DNA of 64,000 nt from Purshia tridentata (Eukaryota > Streptophyta > Magnoliopsida > Rosales > Rosaceae), in the NCBI GenBank assembly GCA_003254885.1, contig QANT01008541.1:1-64000 (forward strand), given 5' to 3'. Position numbers and translations under genes: made by a program. The notes under the pieces were generated by a model. The model was given only the letters and a program-made list of their open reading frames with translations. It did no database searches and was not told the origin of the DNA. Shown in pieces: positions 35,809 through 47,501 of this stretch (its first letter is position 1; each line of letters starts with the position of its first letter).

Positions 35809-37929
35809 CACCCCCAAACTTAGACTTTGCTAGTCCTCGAGCAAAGAAAATAAAAGAAAAAAATCAAAGACTCAAAAACAAAACAAACTCTACAAAACTT
35901 TCCCAACAAATGAATTCATGAGTATGGCCAAAAATAACATAGTAAAGCAAAGCATGTATAATAGTTATTCTTCAAATTCTAATAATGTTTCAAATAACAT
36001 ACCTTACTCCTCCATTGTCATATAAGTCATTCTCAACATAAACCCAAGTGTTAGATAAGCAAGGCATAGATCAACATATACAAAATAGATTCAACTCCAA
36101 TTCTCACCATGGCATACTCTCAACAATAAAGCACTCCAGAATTGGGTTGATTTGTGCACTCAGAGGTATATGTGAGAGAAGTTATGTAATCGAAAACAAA
36201 TAGCTCACATATTTGCATGAAACAAAGGCACATTGAAAGAAAATAATGATCTCATGAAAGGAATATCAAAAACTTGAAATTGAATCAATTAACCATATGC
36301 TTCCCTCTCATCTAAACTCCACATTAAGAATAACTTACACTTTACCTAAGATCAATTAGGACTTTCAAAAGGGTTACAACAAAGGCTTAGGTTAAGGTGA
36401 GATATATACAATGAAAAGGATTGTACAACAAAGGGTTAGATCTATGGAATTGCAATCAATACAACTCTAGAGGCATACCTTGCATATTTGTACTACATAG
36501 CTTGAANNNNNNNNNNNNNNNTTTTTTTTTTTTTTTTTTTGAAACCGTCCCTTCTCTTACTTTAGTTGGTTTTTTTTTTTTTAAGGGTATGGCATACACA
36601 CTTTTCAGCACTTTTTACTTCCTTTTGTTTCAAGCTATGTATAAACATTATTTCCATTCTCAAAAGTCATACAGCAATGCAAATCCATAAATAAAAGAAT
36701 AATTAAGTGAAGGGGTGTACCTCCCCCAAACTTAGGGTTAAACAATGGTTAGTAAGTCAAGAGTTAACTAAAGGTTAAAGATACAACAAAAAGGGCCTAA
36801 AATTATCTCATAGGTTCCATGTAGTTATGACCATGCTTTTAAAAGAATAAGAGAGAAGTTCTAGCTCATTGATTCATATAGATGTAATTCCAAGTATTTG
36901 ATCAAAAACCTAAAATCATCTCATAGGTTCCATGTAGTTATGACCATGCTTTGAAAAGAATAAGAGAGAAGTTCTAGCTCATTGATTCATATAGATGTAA
37001 TTCCAAGTATTTGATCAAAAGAATAAATAGTGAGATCATACAACGACTTAAATGATAAGAAAGAATTAGGATGATCTAGAACACTCAAGAACTGAAGAAC
37101 AAGGCTCAAAAGCTCACATAGGTTATATAAGTCTACTCTAAAATGCATATGAATCACTAAACAATGCAAATCATAACTCAAGTTCATGAAGACAAAGCTT
37201 TAATCACATGGAATTGCAAAATAAGTTATGGAACAATATTAGAAAAAGAAGAACAAATAAAATATATACAATGCTAAACATACTTCTTAGAGGCCATAAA
37301 TAATCATATCAATATGTTGGGGACTCTAAAAACAAACAAAAAGTTAAAAAAAAAAAATTTTTTTTTTTTTTTTAAAGACTCAAAACAAGGTTTTGCCTTT
37401 CCCCCCAAACTTAAATGAAACATTGTCCTCAATGTGAAAGAAATACTAAACATGCAAGAACATTAAAGTAAGGGAATTAAAACAAATAACCAAAAACTGA
37501 AAAGTAAAAACAACTAAAAGAATGAATCAAAGATAAAAGAAATTGTGTACTTGATGCAAGCATGGAATCCAATTGTGCAGCCACCACGGTGATCCTTGGT
37601 TCGCTCCTCTTGAATTCTTCAAAAACTTTGGGTTGCCTCCCAAACAGCGCTAAATTTCACGTCTTCAGCCAGACAGTGCTAATCCTCTACTCAAATGTCC
37701 TTCTCTTCCCTTTCTTGCTCTCGGCTTTGGGCAAACTCGTCATTCTCCATGGATTGTGTTGAACCTTTCAAAAAGCTCTCAAGAAACAATAATTGGTTAG
37801 AATAAGAATTTAAGAAGATAACAGCTTTATTAAAAAAAACAAAAACTACTAATACTAAACTAATTCTAATAGTAAGTCAAGTTAATTCATGACACTAAAT
37901 ACCATTCCCCGGCAACGGCGCCAGAAACT
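35809..37929 (-). other. Interior of the minus-strand Athila-type element
   Basis: Read on the minus strand it runs from the primer site to a block matching 'gaagacgt...agcgct...gggaggcaacccaa' (near 37627-37665), then 'gaggacaatgtttcattt' (near 37416-37434), and ends with 'ctcgaggactagcaaa' before the LTR. This corresponds to the 3' non-coding tail of the plus-strand element. A 15-base N run lies within it. A short direct duplication of about 100 bp is visible around 36796-37020. No gene is present. Confidence 0.8.
36507..36521. other. 15-base run of N beside a poly-T tract
   Basis: Unknown bases directly precede a T homopolymer of about 20. The matching place in the plus-strand element is an A-rich tract near 13811, so this is probably an unresolved homopolymer. 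Confidence 0.9.
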
Positions 37930-40346
37930 TGTTGATTGTTTTCTTAGAGCAAAATTATTAAACATTTATTCCAACTCTAAGTTTAACTCGCAAGTGCACG
38001 AATCGCAGAGTAGCAAAGGGTGCAAAGTACGAGGTCGATTCCACAGGGAATGGATATAGTACCAATAAACCAACTTAACTTAACATATTAAAAACACTAA
38101 CACACGCACACAGCAAGGGGGGGTTTAGATTAGGTAGAAGAATACAAACACACGCACACTCTAACACACACACATGCACACATCCATTCATGGCATTGTG
38201 AAGCATCAAAATCCACCATCTAGCAATAGAGCAATGAGTATGGTAACTGCAATTTCAAAAGACTACGAACACAAAGTCTTCCTACCAAAAGCTTTGGCTA
38301 TTTCCTTTTGGCGTTATACCCTCCTTATGCATATACTAGGAGTCTCTTAAACCTGCCCTAGCAAGTTAACTTGCATGTTCCTAGACAAGCTAGGCCAATC
38401 ACCCATGCAAGAGTCATTAGGATTTGTGAAGATGACAAACACATAGACCGTATATCCACCTTGATGTACACTACGCCATCTATGAATACTATTATCACAA
38501 TCAGTTCTTAATTAATTGCTTGTTACTTCTAAAATTGTCATCCTTTTGAGCTTATTCAATTTTATAACAATCACTAGATGTTTCATCCCTAAGGTAGCTA
38601 ATCTTAAAAGAATCTACAACTAGTGCCATTTTAACAGATAATAGAATCTTATGCAAGTACCATCATCATAAATCACAAGAACCATAAACAAAACATTGAT
38701 CACATGCTAGAGGCTTCATCATAAACTCAACAACGCATGAAAGTAATTAAGACATGAACATGAAATCAAAAGGATAAAATAAATATATAAATTGCATATC
38801 CATGTTCACAATCTCAATTAATAACTAAGAATAACTTGAAAGCATGAAAAAGGAAGAAGAAGATAACAAGAAGGTCACTCCAATGACAAGACCGTGTGCG
38901 TTAGGCTAAAGATGCCTCCTTGTTGTCAGCAAGGCTTGGGCAGCAAGGTGGGCGTCACTCCTCCTTGTATTTGGCACTCTAAGAAAAACAGCACTACCTC
39001 TTGGCTTGGCAACTTGCGGTACTACCCTCTCTTTCTCTCTTAAAGTCTACAAGAATATCAAAGTTAGGTATGAACAAGTGTAAAAGAAATAAACTAAATA
39101 AAACAAAAGAAGAAGAAATAAGAAAAACTCAAGGAAGAGGCAGCGGCTAGGCTTGGGAAAGCCTAGGAACTTTTGACTAGGGCTAGGGCAACAAGCTAGG
39201 AAGCTTGCGCCCAAGCCCTAGGGCTTCACCCTTGTGGATCCCTCTCTCTCTCTCTCTCTAAAGATGTGAAATATTGCTTGATCTGTGGTATCTTGTGAAA
39301 TAATGAGGAGAGGAGGTCTTTATATAGTGGTAAGGAGGTGGAGATTCCTTGGCTTGCAAGGAAAGGGTTTACTTGCACTCCAAGAATGGGCCTTGGGCTG
39401 TTTTGGGCAAGTAGACTTTTTCTGGTCGCGGAACTGCTGCGCTGTCTTCACTAAAATTGCCATATCTTGAGCTATGAGTGTCGGAATCGAGTTCCGTAAA
39501 ATTCCCTGCGAAGCTAACATCTGTATCTTTCCAATGATATATGGCTTGAAATTCCCTGTGAAGCTAACATCCGTATCTTTCCAATGATATATGGCTTGAC
39601 ATCTGATTCGATCTATAGAAATACAGAATTACTGTCGAATTTGCTGCTCATATTTCCAGGGTTTTGACTTCCTTGCAAGTTAAGGACTCCTTAAGATCTT
39701 TGACTGAGTCTTCCAAGATCTCCTTCCAAATTAGGATTCCAGAATTTGGAAAGTCTTCTAGTGCAAGTAATAGGCGCATGGGCTTTTTGAATGTGGACTT
39801 GGACTTGGCCCACTCTCCTCTTGCTTGTCTTGAGGCCCAACAAATTGTAGAAGCTTCTAGAACCCATTTGACCTTGGCCCAATATTTCTTGGTCCACTAG
39901 GAAACTTTGTCCAACTAGGGTTATCTTAATTAACACTTAAAATTAATAGAACAATGCATAGAGCATGAAACAGGGAGAAGGGAAACCACAAGGAAGTCAC
40001 GGCAAGGCTAGGGAGGATTTACCTTTCCTAGTCCCACTAGGATTTGGTTTTCCTAGTTCAACTAGGATTTCTCATTTCTGGCCCTGGACACTGATGGTTT
40101 TCCTGGTTTGACTAGGATTCCTTGTTTGAGTAGGATTTCAGCTTTCCTAGTTCCACCAGGATTTCCTCAGTTTTCCTAGTTTGATCAGGAATTGTCCAAT
40201 TTTGGTTCTTTTAGCTTCTTTCTTCATAATTGCTTCATTTGACCTACAAAAGACAGAAACAAAGCAAAAAGACACAAAACGCCAAGTTCTAGCGCTCTAG
40301 GTTAGGGAGTTAGCATATAAAAACATGCACAAATGCACACTCAACA
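37930..40346 (-). repeat. 5' LTR of the minus-strand Athila-type element
   Basis: Starts 'tgttgattgtt' (inverted LTR end) next to the inverted primer site and ends 'actcaaca'. At 2417 bp it is longer than its partner. Extra blocks include one around 38870-39110 and a repeated 'gaagctaacatc(c/t)gtatc' block near 39510-39580. An inverted TATA-like box lies near 39320. Confidence 0.87.
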
Positions 40347-40358
40347 TAACATCTACCT

Positions 40359-41105
40359 CAGACCAAGACCAAATCATCAATAGTGAGGAGCTCAGTTCTG
40401 AGATCCCACTGACCAGTTTGTATAACTGGACTCTTCTCAAACCCGCGACATCGTTTCCCCAGTCTGGCGTGACGCCGGCGAGCTAGGCGGCGAGACCCCC
40501 ACCAANCAAGGAAAACTAGGGACGGGTCGTAACACAGAGGGCCAGTCAAGTTCATTAAATTCTAACTCAGATTCACACTCTTCGGTTTCCGTGGAAGAAT
40601 CTGAGCTGGACTGAACGTCTTGGGCTAGAATATTTAAGATTTTTGTTTTTTCTTTTGGGTCAATGTCTATTGTTTTAAGAATCTTTTGTACTTTACATTG
40701 TGATTTGTAATGGCCTGGTTTTCCACACTTGTAGCACAGAGGTGTCTTCTGGGCTTTGGGAGGATATGGGCCTTTGTGTCTCTTATAGAAAGGTTTTCTT
40801 TTGGGTTTGTCTTCATAGGTCTCCTTTCTATGGGCTTTGTATGGTTTGGTATATTTGTGAGATTTTTGCTTGTGAGGTTTATGGGCTGAAGGGGACTTTA
40901 GCCCAAACTGTTAACAGAAGTTTCCTAGCTCTTGAGCAGAAGAAATCTTTTCTTTTTTGAGTTGAGATTTTAGTCTGATGTCTGTGCAGAGTTCTAATCC
41001 TACGGTGTTTACTACTCCTATGATTTGGCCGTAAGTTAGTTATGCGTAGGGGATTTTGTTGTTGTATATTTGTCTTAATTTGATTCGTCTGTAAACCCCT
41101 TTATC
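40359..41105 (-). mobile_element. Caulimovirid (pararetrovirus) coat-protein-region fragment (fossil)
   Basis: Read on the minus strand the text includes LTYGQIIGVVNTVGLELCTD, then a very basic stretch rich in Lys, His and Tyr, a zinc knuckle CYKCGKPGHYKSQC (about 40695-40736), and a Ser/Glu-rich tail. This order resembles coat-protein regions of endogenous caulimovirids known from many plant genomes; the assignment is from memory. Only a fragment of one region is present and it is broken. No RT, movement or protease part is seen next to it. The part below about 40560 is GC-rich and less certain, and holds an N at 40506. Age cannot be judged from one copy. Confidence 0.6.
40506..40506. other. 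Single ambiguous base
   Basis: One N lies between 'cccaccaa' and 'caaggaaaac', at the edge of a GC-rich patch beside the caulimovirid fossil. It may mark an assembly join. Confidence 0.7.
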
Positions 41106-41669
41106 AAAGACTCAAGAAAAATGCTCCTCCTTGGACTGAAGAACTACAATTATTAGACATTAGATTTGGGAGGGCAAATACATAGAACATAAAGAAAAAA
41201 GAAAAAAATATTCATCTTTCAATTTTAACCCATTAGGGTATTGACTAATTATTGTTGTCGGATGGGAATTAAAAATATTGTGCTTCTACTTTCCCTTGAT
41301 CTTCGAGATGGTGGGAATGAGGACTACCCTTAGTAGAGTATTTTAAAATATTTCATGGCTCATTTGAAATAGTACACTTATTTTTTATAGAGCATAAGCC
41401 TATCTTATGACCAATGCTAGAAGAAACCTTTTTCTTGACTGATGGTTGTATTGTATATTTTGTTTTATATATCATATATATGTTTTTTCATTCTATCAGT
41501 TGCTTCCCAAAATTGCTTTATTTCTACAATTTACTTTCAATTCAGCAGGTTCAGGGTAATAGATGAGTACATTGATTAGTTAGACACTTTACCTAGTGAA
41601 GATGTACTGGCATTAATGAAATGTTTGAACTATATCCAGCTATCTTGATATTATGTGCCCTTGTTGCAG
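41106..41669. other. AT-rich stretch before the eIF5B fragment
   Basis: No coding text is recognised. The last bases, 'ttgttgcag' at 41661-41669, form a good splice acceptor, so at least the right end is probably intron carried with the eIF5B exon. Confidence 0.45.
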
Positions 41670-41820
41670 GTTGGGACTCTAATTTGTCAGACCAAAATAA
41701 TAAAGACTCCAAGTGATACTCTTAAAATTGATTTTTATTACTACTGGGCGCATTGCCTCCATGGAAATTAACCAGAAACACATTGATTTAGCAAAGAAAG
41801 GGCTGAAGGTAGCCATTCAG
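41670..41820 (+). pseudogene. Isolated exon of translation initiation factor eIF5B (broken)
   Basis: A 151-nt exon-like block is bounded by 'ttgttgcag' and 'gtatgt'. It reads VGTLIC..., then after one frameshift TGRIASMEINQKHIDLAKKGLKVAIQ. This resembles the eIF5B stretch 'VGTPIC....FIDIGRIASIEINHKxVDxAKKGQKVAIKI' near the C-terminal beta-barrel domain. In intact cells eIF5B is a GTPase that joins ribosomal subunits at the start codon. No neighbouring eIF5B exons are recognised on either side, so this is a lone captured or relic exon with its splice signals still visible. Family recognition is from memory. Confidence 0.68.
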
Positions 41821-41893
41821 GTATGTTCAACCTTTGAAATGTACACATCACATACAGAGACGTGTGTGTCATTATTAGTTGGTAGTGCATTAC

Positions 41894-42071
41894 TAAAAAA
41901 CAGCGGAGTAGGTATTTGGAAGAACAAATTGATGAAGTTCGAGTTGAATATGAAGAATTTTTGTTACCCTCAACTATATAGATTGACTTGCAGCTTGATA
42001 TAAAAGTAGGTGTTGTTTTGACAATTTGTAAAAGGAGCTAGCTATAGTGAATTTGGAATATAGTTGCACTG
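41894..42071 (+). repeat. First copy of a duplicated exon-like segment
   Basis: About 178 bp match 42861-43039 with scattered differences. In one frame it reads QRSRYLEEQIDEVRVEYEEF. The protein is not recognised. This copy lacks the splice acceptor that precedes the second copy. Confidence 0.7.
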
Positions 42072-42850
42072 CCTCAACTCATGATGTTGACTATCTTTTT
42101 ATCACTCCTTACATCATAATAGTAGTTGATCACTGTGCGAGCTTATTTAGAAGCAGTGGTTTTGCTATTGTTCTTTGTAGTTCAGAATGAGATTAAGCAT
42201 TTTCACTGTTTGGAGTGCTAGGGTTGGTGGAGAGTGGAATTTGAAAATTGACACAGTATCATGATTTTATGGATGACTTAGTAGGAAATGAAACTGAAAG
42301 AATGACTGAGAGCCATTTCATCATATATAAGTAATGCATGGATCTTTGTATCCAATTAAGATTTAGTTATTTACACATAACCTAGGTATGTGTGCAGTTG
42401 GTAATTTTCTTTATGTAGTAGTTTAGACGAACAAAATCTTGAAGTGCAATGTTGATGATCAAACAGTCCTGGTACTGTGATCTGGGTAGAATACCCATGT
42501 AATAAGAATGATATGTTACAATAGTCAGTCTTGTTTTGTCATCAATAAATAATTTTGGACACATTAAGTTACAATAGGCAAGTACTACCTTATAAGATGG
42601 TGTTGGATTAATTTGTTGGAAAATTAGAGAACATGCTGATTGAATTCTATAAATTTGTAACTGATTTTGGTTTGCTGAAATTGGATGACATGCATGAGTT
42701 CTACCTATATATGCTTGATCTTGGTTTGTGTTGCAGACTTTTCATTCACATTTAAGTTATATAGATGCATTCGTATATATGCTACTAGCTTGGATCTATG
42801 TTTGGAAAAGAATATGTTTTTTCTTATGTACTTGTCCTTAATGTTTGCAG
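42072..42850. other. Non-coding spacer between the duplicated segments
   Basis: AT-rich, without recognisable genes. It ends 'atgtttgcag' at 42841-42850, a plausible splice acceptor for the following exon-like segment, so it may be intron. Confidence 0.4.
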
Positions 42851-42952
42851 TGGGCTAGCGCAAAAAACAAGCGGAGTAGTTATTTGGAAGAACAAATTGA
42901 TGAAGTTAGAGTTAAATGGGGAGAATTTGTTACCCTCAACTATATAGATTGA
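42851..42952 (+). pseudogene. Unidentified terminal-exon-like fragment
   Basis: After a 'tttgcag' acceptor an open stretch of 33 codons reads WASAKNKRSSYLEEQ, then IDEVRVKWGEFVTLNYID, and ends in TGA. The text looks like real protein, charged and alpha-helical, but I do not recognise the family. It is the second copy of a duplicated segment whose homology continues to about 43039. It may be the last exon of a small gene or a captured exon. Confidence 0.4.
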
Positions 42953-43039
42953 CTTGCAGCTTGGTATAAAAGTAGGTGCTCTTTTGACTATTTTGTAAAG
43001 GGAGCTAGATAGGGTGAATTTAGCATATAGGTGCACTGT
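42861..43039 (+). repeat. Second copy of a duplicated exon-like segment
   Basis: Matches 41894-42071, including 'ggaagaacaaattgatgaag', the 'ctcaactatatagattgact' block and 'tgcactg' at the end. The two copies lie about 970 bp apart in direct orientation. Confidence 0.7.
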
Positions 43040-43657
43040 TATACCAATTTATTTTGTACACGTTGGCAGGTTTAGCATAGGAATTATGCTTATTTTGGAT
43101 GGTGAATACTAGGGGTTGACAATAAAATTTAGAGTTCTAGCTTATGGTTTTAAATGGAAAGGCTTTTCCTACCTTTAGAGGGATTTGTATTTCATTTTTT
43201 GTAAACATGAATACTTTTGTATGCGAATGTTGGAATGTTATGAGAATGTAAGTATTTCAGTTGCAGGCTTATAATTTTCAGAACTTGCCTTTGTAGTTTA
43301 TTTTATATCAAGTTTCATGAAAAAAATCTATTATATGATTTATATATTTCATATCAGTATTTTAAATTTCGAAGACATAATAGATATTAGCTATACACAA
43401 AACTGAAATGTTATTAATATTACATATCAATTTTTTCCACAACAATTGATAACAAATCTAGTTTACATATTACTTATTTGAAAAATTGATATGTAAACTT
43501 ATTATATCAGATGTTAAAGCAAGTATATTATTGGCATTAGATATCTTAATATTCTCTACAACTGATATGTAAATATACATTTATACCAGTTTAAAATGAA
43601 AATATGATATGCTAAATAGCTTAAATATCAGTTACAGAGTTAAATTTGATGTAAAAA
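43040..43657. other. AT-rich stretch with a perfect 11-bp hairpin
   Basis: No gene is seen. agtttacatat (43460-43470) and atatgtaaact (43489-43499) form a perfect 11-bp inverted repeat with an 18-base loop. 'gatatcagt'-like words begin here and continue into the MITE that follows. Confidence 0.45.
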
Positions 43658-44000
43658 CACTACTAAAATAGATTGTGTAGGGGTTATAACATCTAAAAAC
43701 TGTCAAAAACTATGTCTAAATATCTCTTTTATATTAGTTGTGAAAAACAAATTAATGACTAAACTATCATAGATATCTTATTATATTTTTTAAGATATCA
43801 GTTAATTTTAAAACTGATATCTATTGGTTATCATTGATATCAAATTTTTACTAAATAAGATAACTAATACTATTATAGACATCAGTTAAGAACTGATATC
43901 TTAAAAAGGTACATTAGATATCAGGACGCGCCTTATCAGTTGATAACACCAATAGACATCAGTTATCGACTGATAATGTATTAACGTTTTTGTAGAAGTG
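43658..44000. mobile_element. CACTA-like non-autonomous element (MITE)
   Basis: A 343-bp block begins CACTACTAAAATAGATTGTG and ends gtttttgtagaagtg, the inverse of CACTTCTACAAAAAC. Both ends have the CACTA form with an A-rich follow-up. The inner sequence is rich in short repeats of 'gatatcagtt' and its inverse, as in CACTA subterminal regions. The 3-bp flanks are 'aaa' and 'cca', so no target duplication is kept. Its right end abuts a Notchless exon exactly at the point where that exon's homology stops. Confidence 0.55.
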
Positions 44001-44560
44001 CCATCCAGACTAAAAGCAACTGAAAGTACAGCTTCTGTGTGACCTGCAGTAATAAGACAATACCATAGATTTAAGAATAAGCAATACAATTCAAAACTGG
44101 ATAATACGAAAAAAATTGGCATTTAATGAGTCAATCCAAAGAAGGTTGACCCTCTAAGCATAAAAAATGATTGGGTTCGGAGAGCTTTATTCAATTTAAA
44201 ATAATAATAATAATAATCACTCAATGTTAATTTTTTCCATGCATTTAAAAATTAGAGCAAAAGAATGTGTAAGGAGGATATAGTACCCTAGATATGTTAT
44301 AAATAAAAGTGTTTTTTTAACTTCAATTTCACAACTTTGAGGGTTTGATCATACCATCATACCATCATATCAACATTTGTTTAAAGACAAGCAATCATCA
44401 ATAATAGTTTGTAAGAAAATGCTCAATAATAACCTAGGGCATCTTATTTAACACATTTGGAGATATATATGTGATGCAGTCATGCCTAAATCATACCACC
44501 ACAGCATGTAGCATAGAAACCACATTATTAAATAGGAATAGGGCAAACTATACTTTTGAT
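44001..44560 (-). repeat. Segmental duplication, copy 1 (exon 4 and intron of Notchless)
   Basis: About 550 bp match 48212-48745 in the same orientation with few substitutions, including the exon 4 start, the 'caatacaattcaaaactgg' block and the 'gatcataccatcataccatc' block. Homology stops near 44560. Confidence 0.85.
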
Positions 44561-46541
44561 CCCTGAAATATACACTATTAAGTAAAATAACTTAAACTTA
44601 CTGTCGAGAGTTAGTATAATGCCCAACCCAAAGGAAAGACTATATACCGCTAGAGACTTCAAAGGAGTCATAAGAAATCTAGAAGCTATAAAATACGGAT
44701 ACTCCAAAAATTATCAAATACCGATACTCCCTGATGTACATTTGATACTTCAAATCCGTATGGTTGACTTTTTGGAAACTGTGATTTTAAGCTACGCTTA
44801 TACACGCGATCAATATGGTGTATCACAAAGTCAATGATTATTTTGCAATAAAAAGAAAACTAGAGTTTGTTTGTAATCTGCTTTTTAAACAGAGGAATGT
44901 TGGTTCTTTTAATAAACTAATGGATCGATAAGAAAACAAAACAAAAAAAACATCGCATAAATAAGAAAAGAGAAGCTCTTCTTTTCTATTGTCAGGTACG
45001 ATGCAACAACATATGGTTAAAAGGACTATAAGGGCTATGGTTTTTTAGGTGCATCCCATAGAAGAAGAAAAGAAGAAGAGCATAAAAAGAGAAAGAAAAA
45101 ACGACTCACATGAATCTTTTGGTTGCATACTTGCATTCCAATAGATATGACTACTAATTAACTTATTTTTAAACACACATATATGTTAGTTTATTGGGGT
45201 ATTCTTATTGTTTCTATATCATAGTTTTTGAAGATTTTCGGTATCACCATATGATATCGAATCATGTAACCCATATTGGTATCCATGCAACATAGTCTAG
45301 AAACTTTAATTAATTGGAAAGTTTAATTAAAGAGTCGTATATCTGGGACAATTAATTATGAGTCAGAGTCATCCTTGGAAATCAAGGAAGTAGTTGGAGA
45401 CTCAAAATTTTAATTCAATTTATGACTTTAAGTAATGTGTGGGAGACTAAAAGTCATGGTTACACCCCCATATAGAGCATGTAAGTCTGTCATTTGGAGG
45501 CAATGAACTGTATTTCAAAATTATCTACTTAATGTTTGTGATTCACAACTCTAAAGGGGTGTGTCCTTATTCTTATCTGTGAGTGATTTCTAGGCCCTAC
45601 CAAAGTGATTCCAGCATTCTAATTTCATCTAAATTTTCTCATCATGTTCTGATCATTATTCCATTTTTTAGGCATCGATTACTACTACTTTCAAGTTTCA
45701 CGTATGAATATCCCTTAGATCCTTCCCTTGTTGTAAAATCAAAATGGGGCAAAAAAAAAAAAAAAAGAAGCAGTGCTGGAATATAAGAGAAGCATCCACA
45801 CTAGCAATTGTTGCTGAGCAATGATGGATGGGATGAATTCGAAAAACAGCTTGCAGTTGATAAACTATTTTGAGTACCTTCTCCACAAAATCTGCCAATG
45901 TTTTTCACCAGAAAAGAGTATGAAATAAAAAAACAGCCACTATAATCTTTTAGTTGCTAAAAATGTTTAAGATAAACACAATAACGGTAGTAGAAAGGGT
46001 AACTAATATTTCTGTCATGATTTAACTAACTTTTTTTCTTCTCTAAATATTTGCCAAGTGACTCAAGAAGTTCCTCATCAGATATATAGAAAGCATAACG
46101 CAGCTTCTCCTCCTGAAAGAACCGAGAATGCAGACATCATCATTTATATGAGCATGGAAAAACACAACACATAAAGCAAGATCCATAAATAGATAGATAA
46201 ATATTGGTCCTATTTATCAAGAATTCTAATTTTCTGAGGGGAAAGGTTTGCTTCCATTAAAAGCTAGGGTGTAGTATAAAAGCTTAACTAAGTTTTATAA
46301 GAGTAAATCTCCAAATTTCTTAGCAACCAAAGAAAGCAGTAAGACACAAAATTTTATAAGAAAGAACTAGAAATGAACCTAGAAATGAGCATACATTATT
46401 AAGGAGTTGATTGACGATTTGTTGAAAGTGTTGCGGGCCAGTGTTCTACGGAAGGTACATGGAATTTCCTAATGGAGTCCCTTCTGGGTCCGTCAAAAGG
46501 CACAGCATGCTCTTCCCTGCCACTTCCAGCTCCATAGTCAT
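44001..46541 (-). pseudogene. NLE1: Notchless (NLE) WD40 ribosome-biogenesis gene, 5' part (broken)
   Basis: Four exons read on the minus strand. Exon 1, 46541-46395, starts MTMELEVAGKSM and has CLLTDPEGTPLGNSMYLP, a stop where Gln is expected, then NTGPQHFQQIVNQLLNN. Exon 2 starts at 46112 after a CAG acceptor: EEKLRYAFYISDEELLESLG. Exon 3, about 45890-45808: VEKVLKIVYQLQAVFRI and RCSATIA-like text. Exon 4 starts at 44046: GHTEAVLSVAFSLDG, cut off by the MITE. This matches the NLE domain and first WD40 repeat of plant Notchless, a nuclear factor that works with the midasin AAA ATPase in 60S subunit maturation. Introns remain, so it is not a retrocopy. The remaining WD40 repeats are absent to the left. 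Confidence 0.8.
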
Positions 46542-47501
46542 TGCTTCTGAACTCTCAATTTCAAGAATTAATGCCTATGCAATTGAGATTTTAGTAATTA
46601 GGGTTTTCTTATGGGCTCTGCATTTCAGAATTGGGGTCGACGATTTTGGGATTTAAGGTAGGAGATTTTGAGGGTTTTATGAGTGAGGTTGGTTTTTTCG
46701 TGGGGTTTGTCTTGGAGGTTTGGATGGAGACATCATGTGTGTAAGTGGAGGGTTAATTTTGCCATTTCTGTTGTTAAAAATATAAAAGGGGAAATTAAAA
46801 TTAAATGATTAAAATTTTAAAAACTGCTTCGCTCTTTCATGACATAGGTTTACAAAGGGCTAGATCAGTTTGACCGAAAAACGAGAAACCACCTTGAAAT
46901 CGGTATTAGTAAATCAGAATCGAGACAATGATAATCCAACTGAATCGAAGATGTTGATTCCGGTCTCGATTCTCATAATTCATAACCATAAGTTTATCGA
47001 ATCAAACCGAATATATATAAAAATTAAGTTTCAAACACGCACACGCATTTATTCAAATATCAAATTTCGCTTAGACATACCTAAATAAGTAACTGTTCAA
47101 ATATTCAGATATTCAAAGAGACAAAGGGATCAACACCCAAATTTGTGGGGAACCTACAAGACGTTAACTTTTACGTCATAAAGGTATCAAAATTCACATT
47201 AATTACAAAATGATATTGGGACCTTATTACCTATTAAAGTAAAATATTGGGAACTCATTGCTTTCTTTTATGGGATTGGGAACTCATTACTTGAAAACAT
47301 GCACACAGACAAACAGAAAAGACACATGTCCAGTGAAATAAGCTTTCTAGCATATAATAAACTTCCATGAGCCCCATCTGACCAGATCCTCCAAGATAGA
47401 AGAATCTGCTTCCCATATGCTTAAAAAACAACCAATTACAATATGTAACAACCAACTGAAAATTTTAGCAATGATCGGTGGTTTAAGTATAAAGACTTTA
47501 C
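46542..47501. other. Spacer between the two Notchless fragments
   Basis: The first 200 bp lie just upstream of the Notchless start codon and may be its old leader and promoter. The rest is AT-rich. The stretch around 47255-47500 would be intron and later exon sequence of the second Notchless fragment, but I cannot recognise further WD40 text there. Confidence 0.4.

Larger units (their letters stand above)
33678..40346 (-). mobile_element. Athila-type LTR element, minus strand, short non-coding interior (fossil)
   Basis: Two LTRs related to those of the plus-strand element flank an interior of only 2.1 kb. That interior holds the inverted primer site (37906-37923) and the conserved 3' tail but no recognisable gag or pol, so the element is broken and non-autonomous. 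The two LTRs differ far more from each other than those of the plus-strand copy, with roughly 10-15% mismatches in sampled stretches plus extra blocks. This suggests an age of several Myr at usual plant rates. The outer end of the 3' LTR meets an N and the satellite, so no target duplication can be tested. Confidence 0.88.

Noticed and set aside
47255-47500. Further Notchless exons after exon 5
   Set aside because: Open text there does not resemble WD40 repeats, so the homology is not claimed beyond 47502.
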